From: Plasmopara viticola
Lineage: Eukaryota > Oomycota > Peronosporomycetes > Peronosporales > Peronosporaceae
Reading direction: 5' to 3'
Assembly: GCA_001695595.3 (NCBI GenBank)
Contig: MBPM02000140.1
Coordinates: forward strand, 50,372-114,371
Length of the DNA stretch: 64,000 bases
The translations under genes and the position numbers were made by a program. The number at the start of each line of letters is the position of its first letter. Position 1 is the first letter of the stretch. Below are positions 1-9,927 of the stretch, in pieces. Under the pieces are notes generated by a model that was not told where the DNA came from, ran no database searches, and saw nothing but the letters and a program-made list of their open reading frames with translations.

Positions 1-3000
1 AACGCACTTCGTACTCGGAGATTTAAATACGCCACTTGACCCTCAACTCGATTGCTCGAAACCTGACTTGCACTACGACCAGAGCCGCTCTTCTTGTCTT
101 GAGTGGATTGCCAAACTAGGTGTAGTTGATGCGTGGCGTACCCACCATGACTCTAAGCGAGTGTTTACTGGTCCTCTTCCTCGAAAAAATCGATTGGACT
201 ACATTCTGATTTCGGAGCAATTCTGCGACCGCTTCTACGAAAATGCCGAATATTTCCTGCCAATGCATGCTGGCGATCATCTTGCTCATAGCGTTTCCCT
301 TCGAAGTGGTACGCAGCTACATGGTCGTGGTTATTGGAAATTTCGGTGATACCTCCTCGAATATCCGAAGGTTGTATCAGCAATTGAAAGGGAGGCCGAG
401 CAGGTCCTGGACCAGCTTCGCCATTCAGAAAACCCCGGAAAAATTTGGGAAAATTGGAAAAAAAGCATCAAGACTCAGCTTCAAGACGTCCAGAAAAAGC
501 TCAGGCAACAAGACACGCGGGAGATCGAAGATGCTCGCGTCGCATTAGATCAAGCAGCCGCCCGATACCGTGCATTGTCAGGCAAAGAGAATCGAGACAT
601 TTTTGACGATGCTTTACGAAGCTATAAGGATATAGTCACGAGAACCCGCCAACACAATCATGATGCTTCTTTTGACTTTCAAGTCAACAACTCGGAACGC
701 TCAACATCTCATTTTTTTCGTCCTTAGACACAAGTTTGCGACGCGTTTCGATTGAGGAGGTTATAACACCAAGTGGAATGTCTCAACGAATCCTCAAGAA
801 ATCTCTCTGCGTTTCTTGGAGCACTGGGGATCTGAGATGGGTGATGTCAAGAGTCCAATCGAATCGGCCTCTGAGCCAAATGTCGCGCAGCAACGCATAC
901 TTCTTGACTCAATTTCGAGAGTCGTCCCAGTCACGAGCTGCACAGCTTTGGAAGCCGACCTGACCACTGCTGACCTTGCAACTGCAATCCGGCATATGAG
1001 AGCGACATCCTCTCCAGGCATGGACGGTTTAACGGCTGGATTTTATCAGGTGGCACCATCAGTATTTGGCGAGTGCCTCGCGATTGTTTTCAAGGATAGA
1101 CTGAGGCGCGGCGAGCTTCTAGCGTCTCAGCGTAAATCAGCGGTCGTACTGCTACATAAGAAAGGTTCACGCGCTGAGCCTGGCAATTATCGTCCAATTG
1201 CACTCGTGCCAGTCGACGTGAAGGTGCTGTCAAAAGCACTGACATATCGATTACAAAAAGTAATGCTGGACCTGATCCATCCAGACCAAAAAGGCTTCGT
1301 CAAGACCCGATCAATTCATCATCATGTACGCTTTCTTGCCGATCTGCAAGACCTTGTGACAAATCGAGACGAAGAGACCTACGCACTTTTCCTGGACTTT
1401 CAAAAGGCATTCGACCGTGTAAATTGGTCGTATATGTTTCGGCTGCTGGCTTGCATGGGCTTCGGACCAGTTTTTATTTCATGGATTCAGCTCTTGTACA
1501 CCAAACCGAAGGCACACCTGCTCATCAATGGTAATATCCAGCCAGCTTTGCACCCTACTCGAGGCGTGAAGCAAGGAGACCCTTTGTCGGCACTCCTATT
1601 TGTGCTTACAATTGATCCTCTTGGAAATTTACTTCGCAAACATGACGAATACGGGATATGTCTGAATGCGAATTGTATGGTGACAAGTATGTTTTTCGCG
1701 GATGACTCGACGTTGCTCGCCGGGTCAATTGATCACGTTCGGGCTCAGCTTGCAATTGTAGACGTGTACTGTGCTGGCTCTGGAGCAAGACTTAATTTGT
1801 CCAAGTCGGTACTGCTGGCCCTAAATCGTAGCATGGTGTGTCCTGCACTTCCCGGGGTCCAAGTTCTTGGACGTTCCGACACCACAAAATACTTAGGCAT
1901 CCCGTTCGGTCAGGCGTCAGTCAACGACATGATTACCAATTTTTTGGACGCTCGCTTCTTTGAGAGCATAAAATCATGGTACAGGCGTGCCCGCACACTT
2001 CGAGGTAGACTGCTCGTTGCACAGACGATGGTGCTATCGCGTTTGTGGCACTACACTCAGCACGCGAATATATCTCGGGTCATTGTGCGGCGTTGGCAAT
2101 CGATGCTTAACCGGTTTGTTCTGAGTCGTAAGCATGATCGTGACGAAAAGCACGTGATGCTCATCCCGAGCGAATTTCTTTATCACAAGCGCACCCACGG
2201 TGGTCTTGGTATTCCACGTCTCGATGCCCAGCTCAAAAAGCAACGTCTTGCGCTGTTATTGCAGTTTATCGGAGCTGTAATTGGTGATGATGAGCAGAAC
2301 TGGACGGCGGCGAGCATTGAGCTGCTGACGTCTGGATTACCTTGCTATGGCGGATGCCACGCACTCGACTTTCTTACAATCTCACCGCTTCGTCACGGCA
2401 AGCCTACTCACTTGGCCGAACTGCAATGTGGTGGAGAGAGACGTGGGTGTGTTGGTACAAGACACGATGGAATGTCACGTGGCATGACTTGAGTTTGCAC
2501 GAACGCGCCATGTATGGCCTACATCAGCCAATTTGGCTCCATGCTGATGCTGATCTTCACTACGAGAAGCGAACACGATCCGATACGGTGGTGGTGCATC
2601 GACGTTGTCTAGGTATGGTCGCCGAACCACAACGAAGCTTTCGTCTCCATATCTCATGTAGCTTCAAATTACGGTCACTCGCTGACTTCAGGTGTGAAGG
2701 TGAAGCGTGGCCAGCTGCAACCACCTTCGTACAGCGACATATCGACTACACGCTTGTCTCAGTGCGACCGTACACACAGATGAAGTGGCTGCGCTCGCTG
2801 TACCGGGAAGCGACGCAAATTGTTGACCGCCTTGGAGCACGACAACTTGTACGGGACTCGTCAAGCATAGACGCACACGGATGTCTGCTTCCACGAGTTG
2901 GCTACAGAAAAAAAGCGAAGATATTCTTGATCCCGAAGATTCCACGGTCAGCGATCCTGAAAATTGTCTGGGCGCCTGACCCTCCAAAAAAGCCGCACCC

Positions 3001-3688
3001 GATGAAAATTTACTCAAAGCGTGTCGACGACCAACAGATTGAAGCATTCGCGGAGTATCGAAAGCGGCTGCGCCAGATCCTGCTTCCGGTCTTCGAAGAC
3101 TTGCAATTTCGTCTTGCGTTTCGCTTGCTACCCGTGCGATCGCGCTTCTGGTTCTTGGAGACGTCACATCCAGGCATCCGTAAATGCGTGCGCGCAGGAT
3201 GCAAAGCGATAGAGACTGAGAAGCATTTATTTTTCGACTGCACGCTGGCGTCAAGGCTCTGGTGTCAGATCTTGCAGCTTGTCTCACCATTCTTTGTCTC
3301 TCGACCGTCGTGGCTTGATATTACTCTCGCGAACAAGGTGCACGTACGCGACGACTGGGTTCAATGTTCTGGTGTGGTACGAGATGTATGGCATGTGCTT
3401 CGAGCTGTGGTACTTCACACGATCTGGACGAACCGCAATCGATGCTTGTTCGACGGACGGCAACCGATACCGGTAGCTCCAGCACTCTCAGTCATATTGT
3501 CGACTTTCTGTGCGCACATTCGCTTTTTCCAGCGACACCTGTACGACCGGCAGCTGAGACAAGATCTAAAACAAGTGATTGACTCGCTGAAGACCCATTC
3601 CGTGTTTCACAGCTTCACTTGTCAGCACCCGGGCATCACCCATAACCTGCAAGGCAGCACCATCAAGACCTGTGCGCACATGAACTAA
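1..3688 (+). pseudogene. LINE A ORF2 (endonuclease C-terminus, reverse transcriptase, zinc knuckle), broken
   Basis: The product would nick target DNA and prime reverse transcription of the element RNA. Visible parts in order are the end of the APE endonuclease (GDLN near 20-30, RLDYIL near 195, GDHLAH near 270), the reverse transcriptase at 816-2492 (SSPGMDGLTAGFY, FLDFQKAFDRVNW, KQGDPLSALLF, FADDSTLL) and the C-terminal region at 2342-3688 with a zf-RVT-like C/H pattern. Compared with LINE B it has a CGA to TGA nonsense change at 347-349, a lost C near 722 and a lost C near 777. It shares with B a one-base loss near 2413-2428 that splits the reverse transcriptase from the C-terminal region. 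LINE C lacks that loss, so the break is older than the A/B duplication. Not functional as read. Confidence 0.88.
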
Positions 3689-4714
3689 TAAACAACGTCT
3701 AGAAAAGAACACGGTTAATGTCGGCAAATACTGAGTTCATTCCAATCGTTTAAAAAGCCGTCGTCCGAAGATGTGGGTGCTATCTGGTCGGGCAGCCTGC
3801 CGGGCGCCCTTACGGGTAAAGCCTCATCACTTGAAGAACGTCCGAATTTTCTGGGGTCCGCTGCCGCAAGTCTCGCACTTGATGTAGCCATACAGTGCAC
3901 CTGGAGGGTAACTGGATACGAGCCAGCCGCGTAAAAGACCGGAGTAGGGGGCGCCTGTAACAAAGCAGTGAGAAAGCGGCTTCGTAAGTCAAGAGCTTTG
4001 TCTTCTGTGAACCCTGGGGGCCAAGGGTACCTTGATGAAGTCTGAGAGCTGAATCCCAGTGGTTATGGTGACCCGAAGAGGCCTAAAAGGCCAATTTACC
4101 TGTGGTGCCATACCGGTCACTTTTTTATCTTTACTGTGAGGCCTGGAGAATCAAGAAATTTTCACTCCTCACGACGAATAAGAAGCGAGGGATTTTTGTC
4201 TTATAAAGTATAACGATCCCAAAAATGGGTCGGCCCACGGATTGGGCTGCGGATTACGCCGTCGCGAAACGACGCGACAGTGTGCTGAAAGACCGGACTT
4301 CCGTTTAAGCCCCTGAAGTCTTGATACGCGTGAGCAATTGGCATGCAATGGGCGCTGTATGTGCTGCCTAAGTGCCAAAAGTTGCGGCTGTTGATCGACC
4401 GCAGTTATCGAGCAACGTTGCCACGCACAAAGGGTCTAAATGGCCTTTTTCGCCCGAAGTTGAAGTCAAATCGGGGGCAAAAGTGTAGAACCGAAACCCT
4501 CCCAGACCAGTGATTGGATGAGATCCAAAAAATTACGTGGAAAACATAAGTTATGTATTTTCCTTTTTTTGAGGAAATTACATAAATTTTTGTATATTTC
4601 TATTTTGGGGGAAAATGCATAATTATATATAGTACACTAGAGAAGTTTAGAACAGATACTACGCCAGGCAAGTTGGGTAGACATTCGCCTATATCACATA
4701 ATATAGACGACCTT
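1..4714 (+). mobile_element. LINE A: Tx1/L1-like non-LTR retrotransposon, 5' part outside the window
   Basis: This is the right-hand part of an APE-type LINE that enters the window inside the endonuclease domain. It is almost identical to 10353-15071 of LINE B, offset by 10352 bases. It holds the end of the endonuclease, the reverse transcriptase, the C-terminal zinc-knuckle region and about 1 kb of 3' non-coding sequence (3689-4714) with no recognisable gene. The 3' end is set at 4714, because the following bases are the first 18 bases of the tRNA-Lys unit. The array unit to its right carries the same rare variant (AGCTAAACGGG) as the one right of LINE B, so A and B look like copies made by segmental duplication rather than by two transpositions. 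Confidence 0.9.
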
Positions 4715-4733
4715 CAACTGAGCTAAACGGGTA
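4715..4733. repeat. tRNA-Lys 5' stub (right-hand target-site duplication of LINE A)
   Basis: CAACTGAGCTAAACGGGTA is the complement of tRNA-Lys nucleotides 1-18 plus one flanking base. It follows directly on the LINE 3' end. It differs by one base from the duplication left of LINE B. Confidence 0.75.
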
Positions 4734-5216
4734 TACTCGAGTTAAGATAATATCAAATGTACACAAAAAGAGAAACACAACCAGGAGCAAGCACACCGAC
4801 AAACACACAAACACCAAGTATAAGCTCTTGGTATGCACGCACGCAACCACATTATTCTACTCGCATAAGCCGGACAAGAACGTCGTGACAAACGCATGAT
4901 TGAACATTCTTTTCCGAAGATCATACATAGTTTTCGTGTTTACGAACAGAATTCTAACTGCTGAGTGCAGACAGGCAGCCCATTTCCTAACAACGGAAAT
5001 GGTTCGATTATAGTCGAGCAGAAAATTTTTTTCTTTGCTGTTCAAAACAGCTAATTGCGTCGCTCTTGTAGTCAAGAGTAATTGCACCGTGAACGACCAT
5101 GACGATCGTTAAACTTAAAGAGAAATCTAAACAAATACGAAGAAGGAGCATGTGCTGCTTTCTAGTATAAATGCATAGCGCACAAATCTTTCACGCACGA
5201 CTCTTAGGCCATTTAC

Positions 5217-5289
5217 ACCCCCCCGTGGGGCTCGAACCCACGACCACTGGCTTAAAAGGCCAGCGCTCTACCAACTGAGCTAGACGGGT
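5217..5289 (-). tRNA. tRNA-Lys(UUU)-like gene, unit 1
   Basis: Read on the minus strand, a cloverleaf can be drawn: acceptor ACCCGTC, D arm GCTC-AGTTGGTA-GAGC, anticodon arm CTGGC-CTTTTAA-GCCAG with anticodon UUU, and T arm GTGGG-TTCGAGC-CCCAC. The A and B boxes of a pol III promoter are present. The 3' acceptor strand is a run of seven G, so the stem has a G5/G68 mismatch and lacks the A1-U72 pair seen in other units. No clear T-run terminator follows. Could be functional or a close pseudogene. Confidence 0.65.
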
Positions 5290-5804
5290 ATACTCGAGTT
5301 AAGATAATATCAAATGTACACAAAAAGAGAAACACAACCAGGAGCAAGGACACCGACAAACACACAAACACCAAGTACAAGCTCTTGGTATGCACGCACG
5401 CAACCACATTATTCTACTCGCATAAGCCGGACAAGAACGTCGTGAAAAACGCATGATTGAACATTCTCTTGCGAAGATCATACATAGTTTCGTGTTTACG
5501 AACAGAATTCTAACTGCTGAGTGCAGACAGGCAGCCCATTTCCTAACAACGGAAATGGTTCGATTATAGTCGAGCAGAAAATTTTATTCTTTGCTGTTTA
5601 AAACAGCTACTTGCGTCGCTCTTGTAATTGCACCGTGAACGACCATGACGATTGTTAGACTTAAAGAGAAATCTAAACCAGAATACGAAGAAGGAGCATG
5701 TCTGCTTTTGAGTATAAATGCATGGCGCAAGAAAGAGCATGTGCTGCTTTCTAGTATAAATGCATGGCGCACAAATCTTTCACGCACGACTCTTAGGCAA
5801 TTTA

Positions 5805-5877
5805 CACCCCCCGTGGGGCTCGAACCCACGACCACTGGCTTAAAAGGCCAGTGCTCTACCAACTGAGCTATACGGTT
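5805..5877 (-). tRNA. tRNA-Lys(UUU)-like, probable pseudogene, unit 2
   Basis: Same cloverleaf with anticodon UUU. The acceptor 5' strand is AACCGTA instead of ACCCGTC, which breaks pairs 2 and 7. Also one anticodon-stem-side change (GTGCTC for GCGCTC on the plus strand). A sister of the copy at 17555-17627. Confidence 0.55.
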
Positions 5878-6361
5878 AACTCGAGTCAAGATAACTTCAA
5901 ATGTACACAAAAAGAGAAACATAACCAGGAGCAAGCACACCGACAAACACACAAACACCAAGTACAAGCTCTTGGTATGCACGCACGCAACCACATTATT
6001 CTACTCGCATACAGCCGGACTAGAACGTCGTGACAAACGCATAATTAAACATTCTCTTGCGAAGACCATACATAGTTTCGTGTTTACGAACAGAATTCAA
6101 AATGCTGAGTGCAGACAGGCAGCCCATCTCCTAACAACGGAAATGGTACGATTATAGTCGAGCAGAAAATTGTATTCTTTGCTGTTCAAAACAGCTAATT
6201 GCGTCGCTCTTGTAGTCAAGAGTAATTGCACCGTGAACGACCATGCCGATTGCTAGACTTAAAGAGAAATCTAAACCAAAATACGAAGAAGGAGCATGTG
6301 CTGCTTTCTAGTATAAATGCATGGCGCACTAATCTTTCACGCACGACTATTAGGCAATATA

Positions 6362-6434
6362 CAACCCCCGTGGGGCTCGAACCCACAACCACTGGCTTAA
6401 AAGACCTGCGCTCTACCAACTGAGCTAGACGGAT
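6362..6434 (-). tRNA. tRNA-Lys(UUU)-like, probable pseudogene, unit 3
   Basis: T arm and D arm are intact and the anticodon is UUU. The anticodon stem CAGGT/GCCAG has an A/A mismatch and a G-U pair, and the 3' acceptor is one base changed. A SINE has inserted at its 5' end with a 19-base duplication (6417-6435 and 6692-6710), leaving this full-length copy on the left. Confidence 0.5.
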
Positions 6435-6435
6435 A

Positions 6436-6691
6436 CCCGGTGGCGTGGGTTAGTGGATTATGCTTCTGGTCCTCACGGTGTGTGGTGCGGGTTCGAGCCC
6501 CACACCGGACAAACTTCGTAATCAACCAGACTTGGGGAGAGGACGGCCCCAAGCGAAATGTTTCCGACCCCGATCAAGAAAAAGACAATAACAAGACGAA
6601 AAAGAATCTTCAGACTAAAAATGTAAATGTAGAAATCCTAGCCAAGCCGAGAAGGTATAGGTTGTGTTAGGATTAAATACATGACAACTTT
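6436..6691 (+). mobile_element. SINE copy 1, tRNA-like head, inserted in tRNA-Lys
   Basis: A 256-base element. The head (about 6436-6510) has pol III-like boxes: an A-box-like GTGGGTTAGTGG and a B box GGGTTCGAGCCCC, with CCGGTG/CACCGG ends that can pair. I cannot fold it into a clean tRNA, so its parent tRNA is uncertain. The body (GACGGCCCCAAGCGAAAT onwards) resembles no gene. The tail AATACATGACAACTTT resembles the LINE C end AATATAGACAAACTTT. The flanks are a 19-base duplication of the tRNA 5' end (GGATA left, GGGTA right). No coding capacity, so it would need the LINE proteins. Confidence 0.75.
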
Positions 6692-7194
6692 CAACTGAGC
6701 TAGACGGGTATACTCGAGTTAAGATAATATCAAATGTACACAAAAAGAGAAACACAACCAGGAGCAAGCACACCGACAAACACACAAACACCAAGTATAA
6801 GCTCTTGGTATGCACGCACGCAACCATATTATTCTACTCGCATAAGCCGGACAAGAACGTCGTGACAAACGCGTGATTGAACATTTTCTTGCAAAGATCA
6901 TACATAGTGTTCGTGTTTACGAACAGAATTCTAAGTGCTGAGTGCAGACAGGCAGCCCATTTCCTAACAACGGAAATGGTTCCATTATAGTCGAGCAGAA
7001 AATTTTATTCTTTGCTGTTTAAAACAGCTACTTGCGTCGCTCTTGTAGTCAAGAGTAATTGCACCGTGAACGACCATGACGATTGTTAGACTTGAAGAGA
7101 AATCTAAACCAGAATACGAAGAAGGAGCATGTGCTGCTTTCTAGTATAAATACATGGCGCACAAATCTTTCACGCACGACTCTTAGGCAATTTA

Positions 7195-7267
7195 CACCCC
7201 CCTTGGGGCTCGAACCCACGACCACTGGCTTAAAAGGCCAGCGCTCTACCAACTGAGCTAGACGGGT
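7195..7267 (-). tRNA. tRNA-Lys(UUU)-like gene left of LINE B
   Basis: Full-length copy with a good anticodon arm and anticodon UUU. One T-stem change (CCCAA for CCCAC) gives a mismatch. Its 5' end now abuts LINE B, because the 19-base duplication made by the insertion restored nucleotides 1-18 here. Confidence 0.55.
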
Positions 7268-7268
7268 A
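7250..7268. repeat. Left target-site duplication of LINE B
   Basis: CAACTGAGCTAGACGGGTA at 7250-7268 recurs with one change (G to A) at 15072-15090, just after the LINE 3' end. LINE C begins GGTACTTC, so up to four bases (GGTA) at the left edge could belong to either the target or the element. Confidence 0.75.
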
Positions 7269-7353
7269 CTTCCCAATTTGCCGGCAACTACGCAAGTCAA
7301 ATCATAGGAAGTACCCCCTTTCAACCACCTTTTCTACCCTTCGTTCTATCGCA

Positions 7354-9884
7354 ATGGACAGCCCTGACATTTCTTCCCGCGCGTTTCGCAAAGAATCTTT
7401 CGAAAACGTCAAATCTGTCCCGTCTGCGTTGTTACTTACTGTAAGTAATCATCAATTGGAGAAGGGACTCGATATAGAGTTGCCTCTGACATCCAGTTCA
7501 ACTGACGACGCGGCTACGGTCACGCTGCCGAAACTTAATGCTTCCACCTCGGACGCGTTCGCTGGGTCAAGTGCGCCTGGTGGTACGGACAGCGAATCGA
7601 TTCTTTCCCCTCAGTCAGGCGTCAAGAATGTCTCGTCCCCACCAGATGAAGACATGCGTCCGACTATGGCTAGCTTACTTGCGCAGCAAGAAACCATTCG
7701 TCGGAGCACCGAGGACGTTGACGCTGCGCGTCGGCGTGTAGAAACGCCCAAGCCACTCGCCTGCGACATTGAAGCAATCGAACGTCAGTACGGTGCTGGC
7801 GGGGACTGGTCATTTATCGCCTCTCACATGGAGCAGGCGCGGCCATATACCCTTCCTCGTGCCAAGTACGATATGGTTATCGATACCGGACGCATGTTGC
7901 AAAAACACCGCTCCAGAAGATTATGGCATCGCTAACGGGCAAGCATCACGGCAATGATGTACTTGAGTGCCTGTACAGCAACTTCGAGATTGGCCAAGTG
8001 TCCAAACTTCCCGGTGGCAAAATTCGAATTAAAGTTAAGTCGAAGGACGCCTGCATCGCTCTCGAACGCACAAAGATAAACATCTTAGGGGGTGTATTTA
8101 TGTTTAAGGAATTCGACGTGCTAGGTGGCAAGTACTTTGTCGATATTTCTAATGTTGACTCGGACACGAAAACGGACGTAATGTTGCACCGCTTATTCTT
8201 GATGGGCTGCAAACCGGTGTACGATACCTTCCGTGAAGTGAACCTTGCAACTGGAATAACGTCAGCCACCTGGAGAGTATACTTCCTTAGCACGACATGC
8301 CCTGGTCCTCTCATTGTGAATGGATCGGTTTGTGACCAGCTCCAATTCGACAACAAACTGCACCCCGTGCACGGAAAGAACGCTCCATATCCTTCCGAGC
8401 GCTTGCCGTTCGGCTATCGTTCGCATCATTTCATCGACCTGTGCACGAGCGACACCAACTTGCAACGTCCAGCCACTCCAACCGGGTCATCGCCACTGCA
8501 AACTGTCACGGCACTTGCTGTAGCAAAACAGGAGCATCAAACGAACCCAAACATAGCCATTTCGAAGTCCAAGTCGATGACCTCGCTGCAGCGTGCAGTA
8601 CAAGAGTCCAGAGCGAAAAATGATAAGAAGCTTCAACAAGAAGTTCAGCATGGTCTGCCACACAACTGCAATCAGCTCGCGAGTCCTCCAAGCTGCACTG
8701 ACGATATTCTGTCAGTTGCAACGTTCGAAGGGTCGAGCGGAAAGATTTCTCCGCCCCGCAGTCCCGAAAGCAGTATGAAGAGACCAACGATGTATCTTAC
8801 AAACGGAGAAACCTCAGACGGATTCGCCACCGTCTGCAACAGCAAAAAACGGAGCCGCGGAGACATTGACTTCTCAAATCTTCTTACCAAAAAACAGACG
8901 CAATCACTCGATGGAATCGCGACTAAAAACTTCTTTGACGTCCTGCAGAACATGGAAGTCGATCTTGAGCTTAAAGACGTCACGGCAAGCAAGAAGTATG
9001 GCTTACGCAAGCAGATTGTACCAGTAGCCGTGGCACGTCCTATGGGAATGGCCACCGCAAAGGAGTCGGTATTTCTCATGGAAAAACACCACACAAAAAT
9101 TAAAAAAGCAGCGAAGGCTACGTCGATCCAAGAGGTTACCGAGGCAATGATCAATGATGAAAATACTGCCCTGCTTGATACGTTGCCAGATCGTCTTGTG
9201 CTTGCAGACGAAAAGGTCGATGGCATGGTCAAGTTACTTGATAATGCATCAAATCCAGACCTTGTGATGAAACCGGCAGCTCAATGTCCGATGGCTTTCA
9301 ACAGTGCGTTGTCCCTTAAAATGGCAGGTGACCACCGCATCATCGCTGAAATTGCGCAACTGCATGCAATCAATCGCGTATTATCAGCTACGTACCCGAC
9401 AGAAGACACAACTTTTGTTACAAAGTGGAAACGTGTCATGAATATGCCACTACCATCCAACCGCCATGACATCTTCAAGGCATGTGCCAAGTGGTGGACC
9501 CACTCTGACACGATTACGGAGCTTGCGCGTGCGTCGAAGGCACTCGGTATATTTGAGCTTGCGCTCATGTCCATTGCTCCGACACTCTTTACAAATGACC
9601 ACTGGATTCAATACTTTACAGGCCAGCCAGTCGAATGGATCTTGGCACACCACATGCGCTTTTTGCATCCCAACACACTGCTACGGCTGCTGCGTTCTAA
9701 GGTTGGAGAGCTTTGTATGGAGCAGTGGCGTGATGTACAATGGCAAGGTCACCTTCTAGACGATCTCGAAGTGCTCCGCCAGCTTGAAGGATACTATCCG
9801 GACGACTCATCGGTGTTAAAGATTCAATTAAATGCTGGCTCCTTGGCTACGACTGTGGCTGGAGCTGTTTCCAGTCGCTGCTAA
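7354..9884 (+). pseudogene. LINE B ORF1 protein (RNA-binding type, about 840 codons), one frameshift
   Basis: In LINEs ORF1 usually coats the element RNA; that role is inferred from position. Two overlapping frames (7354-7935 and 7923-9884) join at GCAAAAAC near 7897-7904, where one A appears to be missing. LINE C reads straight through the same point. Regions: a Ser/Thr/Pro-rich N-terminus (residues 1-110), a conserved block with ETPKPLACDIEAIERQYGAG (about 130-150), a region of alternating strands and helices with LPGGKIRIKVK and GKYFVDISNVDS that could be an RRM-like fold (about 205-290), a variable linker, and a helix-rich C-terminus with WWTHSDTITELARASKALG and HHMRFLHPNTLLRLL. I recognise no named domain in the C-terminal half. 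Start ATG 7354 follows the 5' end by 85 bases. Confidence 0.8.
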
Positions 9885-9927
9885 AGTTGGGTTGAAAGAA
9901 CAACACGCCTGGAACGCTCTCTCGCTT

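Larger units (their letters stand above)
4715..7268. repeat. tRNA-Lys tandem array, block I (four units)
   Basis: The repeat unit is roughly 555-590 bases. Each holds a minus-strand tRNA-Lys-like gene and a spacer. Marks of the spacer are TATACTCGAGT just upstream of the tRNA, a run rich in ACACAAACACC, TTCGTGTTTACGAACAGA, and GGAGCATGTGCTGCTTTC. Full-length tRNA copies end at 5289, 5877, 6434 and 7267. The second unit contains an internal partial duplication of the GAGCATGTGCTGC segment (near 5695 and 5725). One SINE sits after the third tRNA. Open frames inside the units are by-products of the repeat and do not look like genes. Confidence 0.85.

Noticed and set aside
2688..3290. Minus-strand frame of 200 codons under LINE A, and 13329-13838 under LINE B
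   Set aside because: Lies opposite the conserved ORF2 coding strand, so it is a shadow frame.
5584..5994. Minus-strand frame of 136 codons, and many similar ones of 60-90 codons across the tRNA arrays
   Set aside because: They are translations of the tRNA gene and its spacer (the GSSPTGG stretch is the T arm). The frames recur because the DNA repeats.
6436..6510. SINE head as a functional tRNA-Glu(CUC) gene
   Set aside because: TTCTCAC loop and B box resemble tRNA-Glu, but the anticodon stem does not pair. Only a tRNA-like head can be supported.
7890..7940. Programmed -1 frameshift making an ORF1 fusion
   Set aside because: LINE C encodes the same region in one frame without a slip site, so a lost A is the simpler reading.
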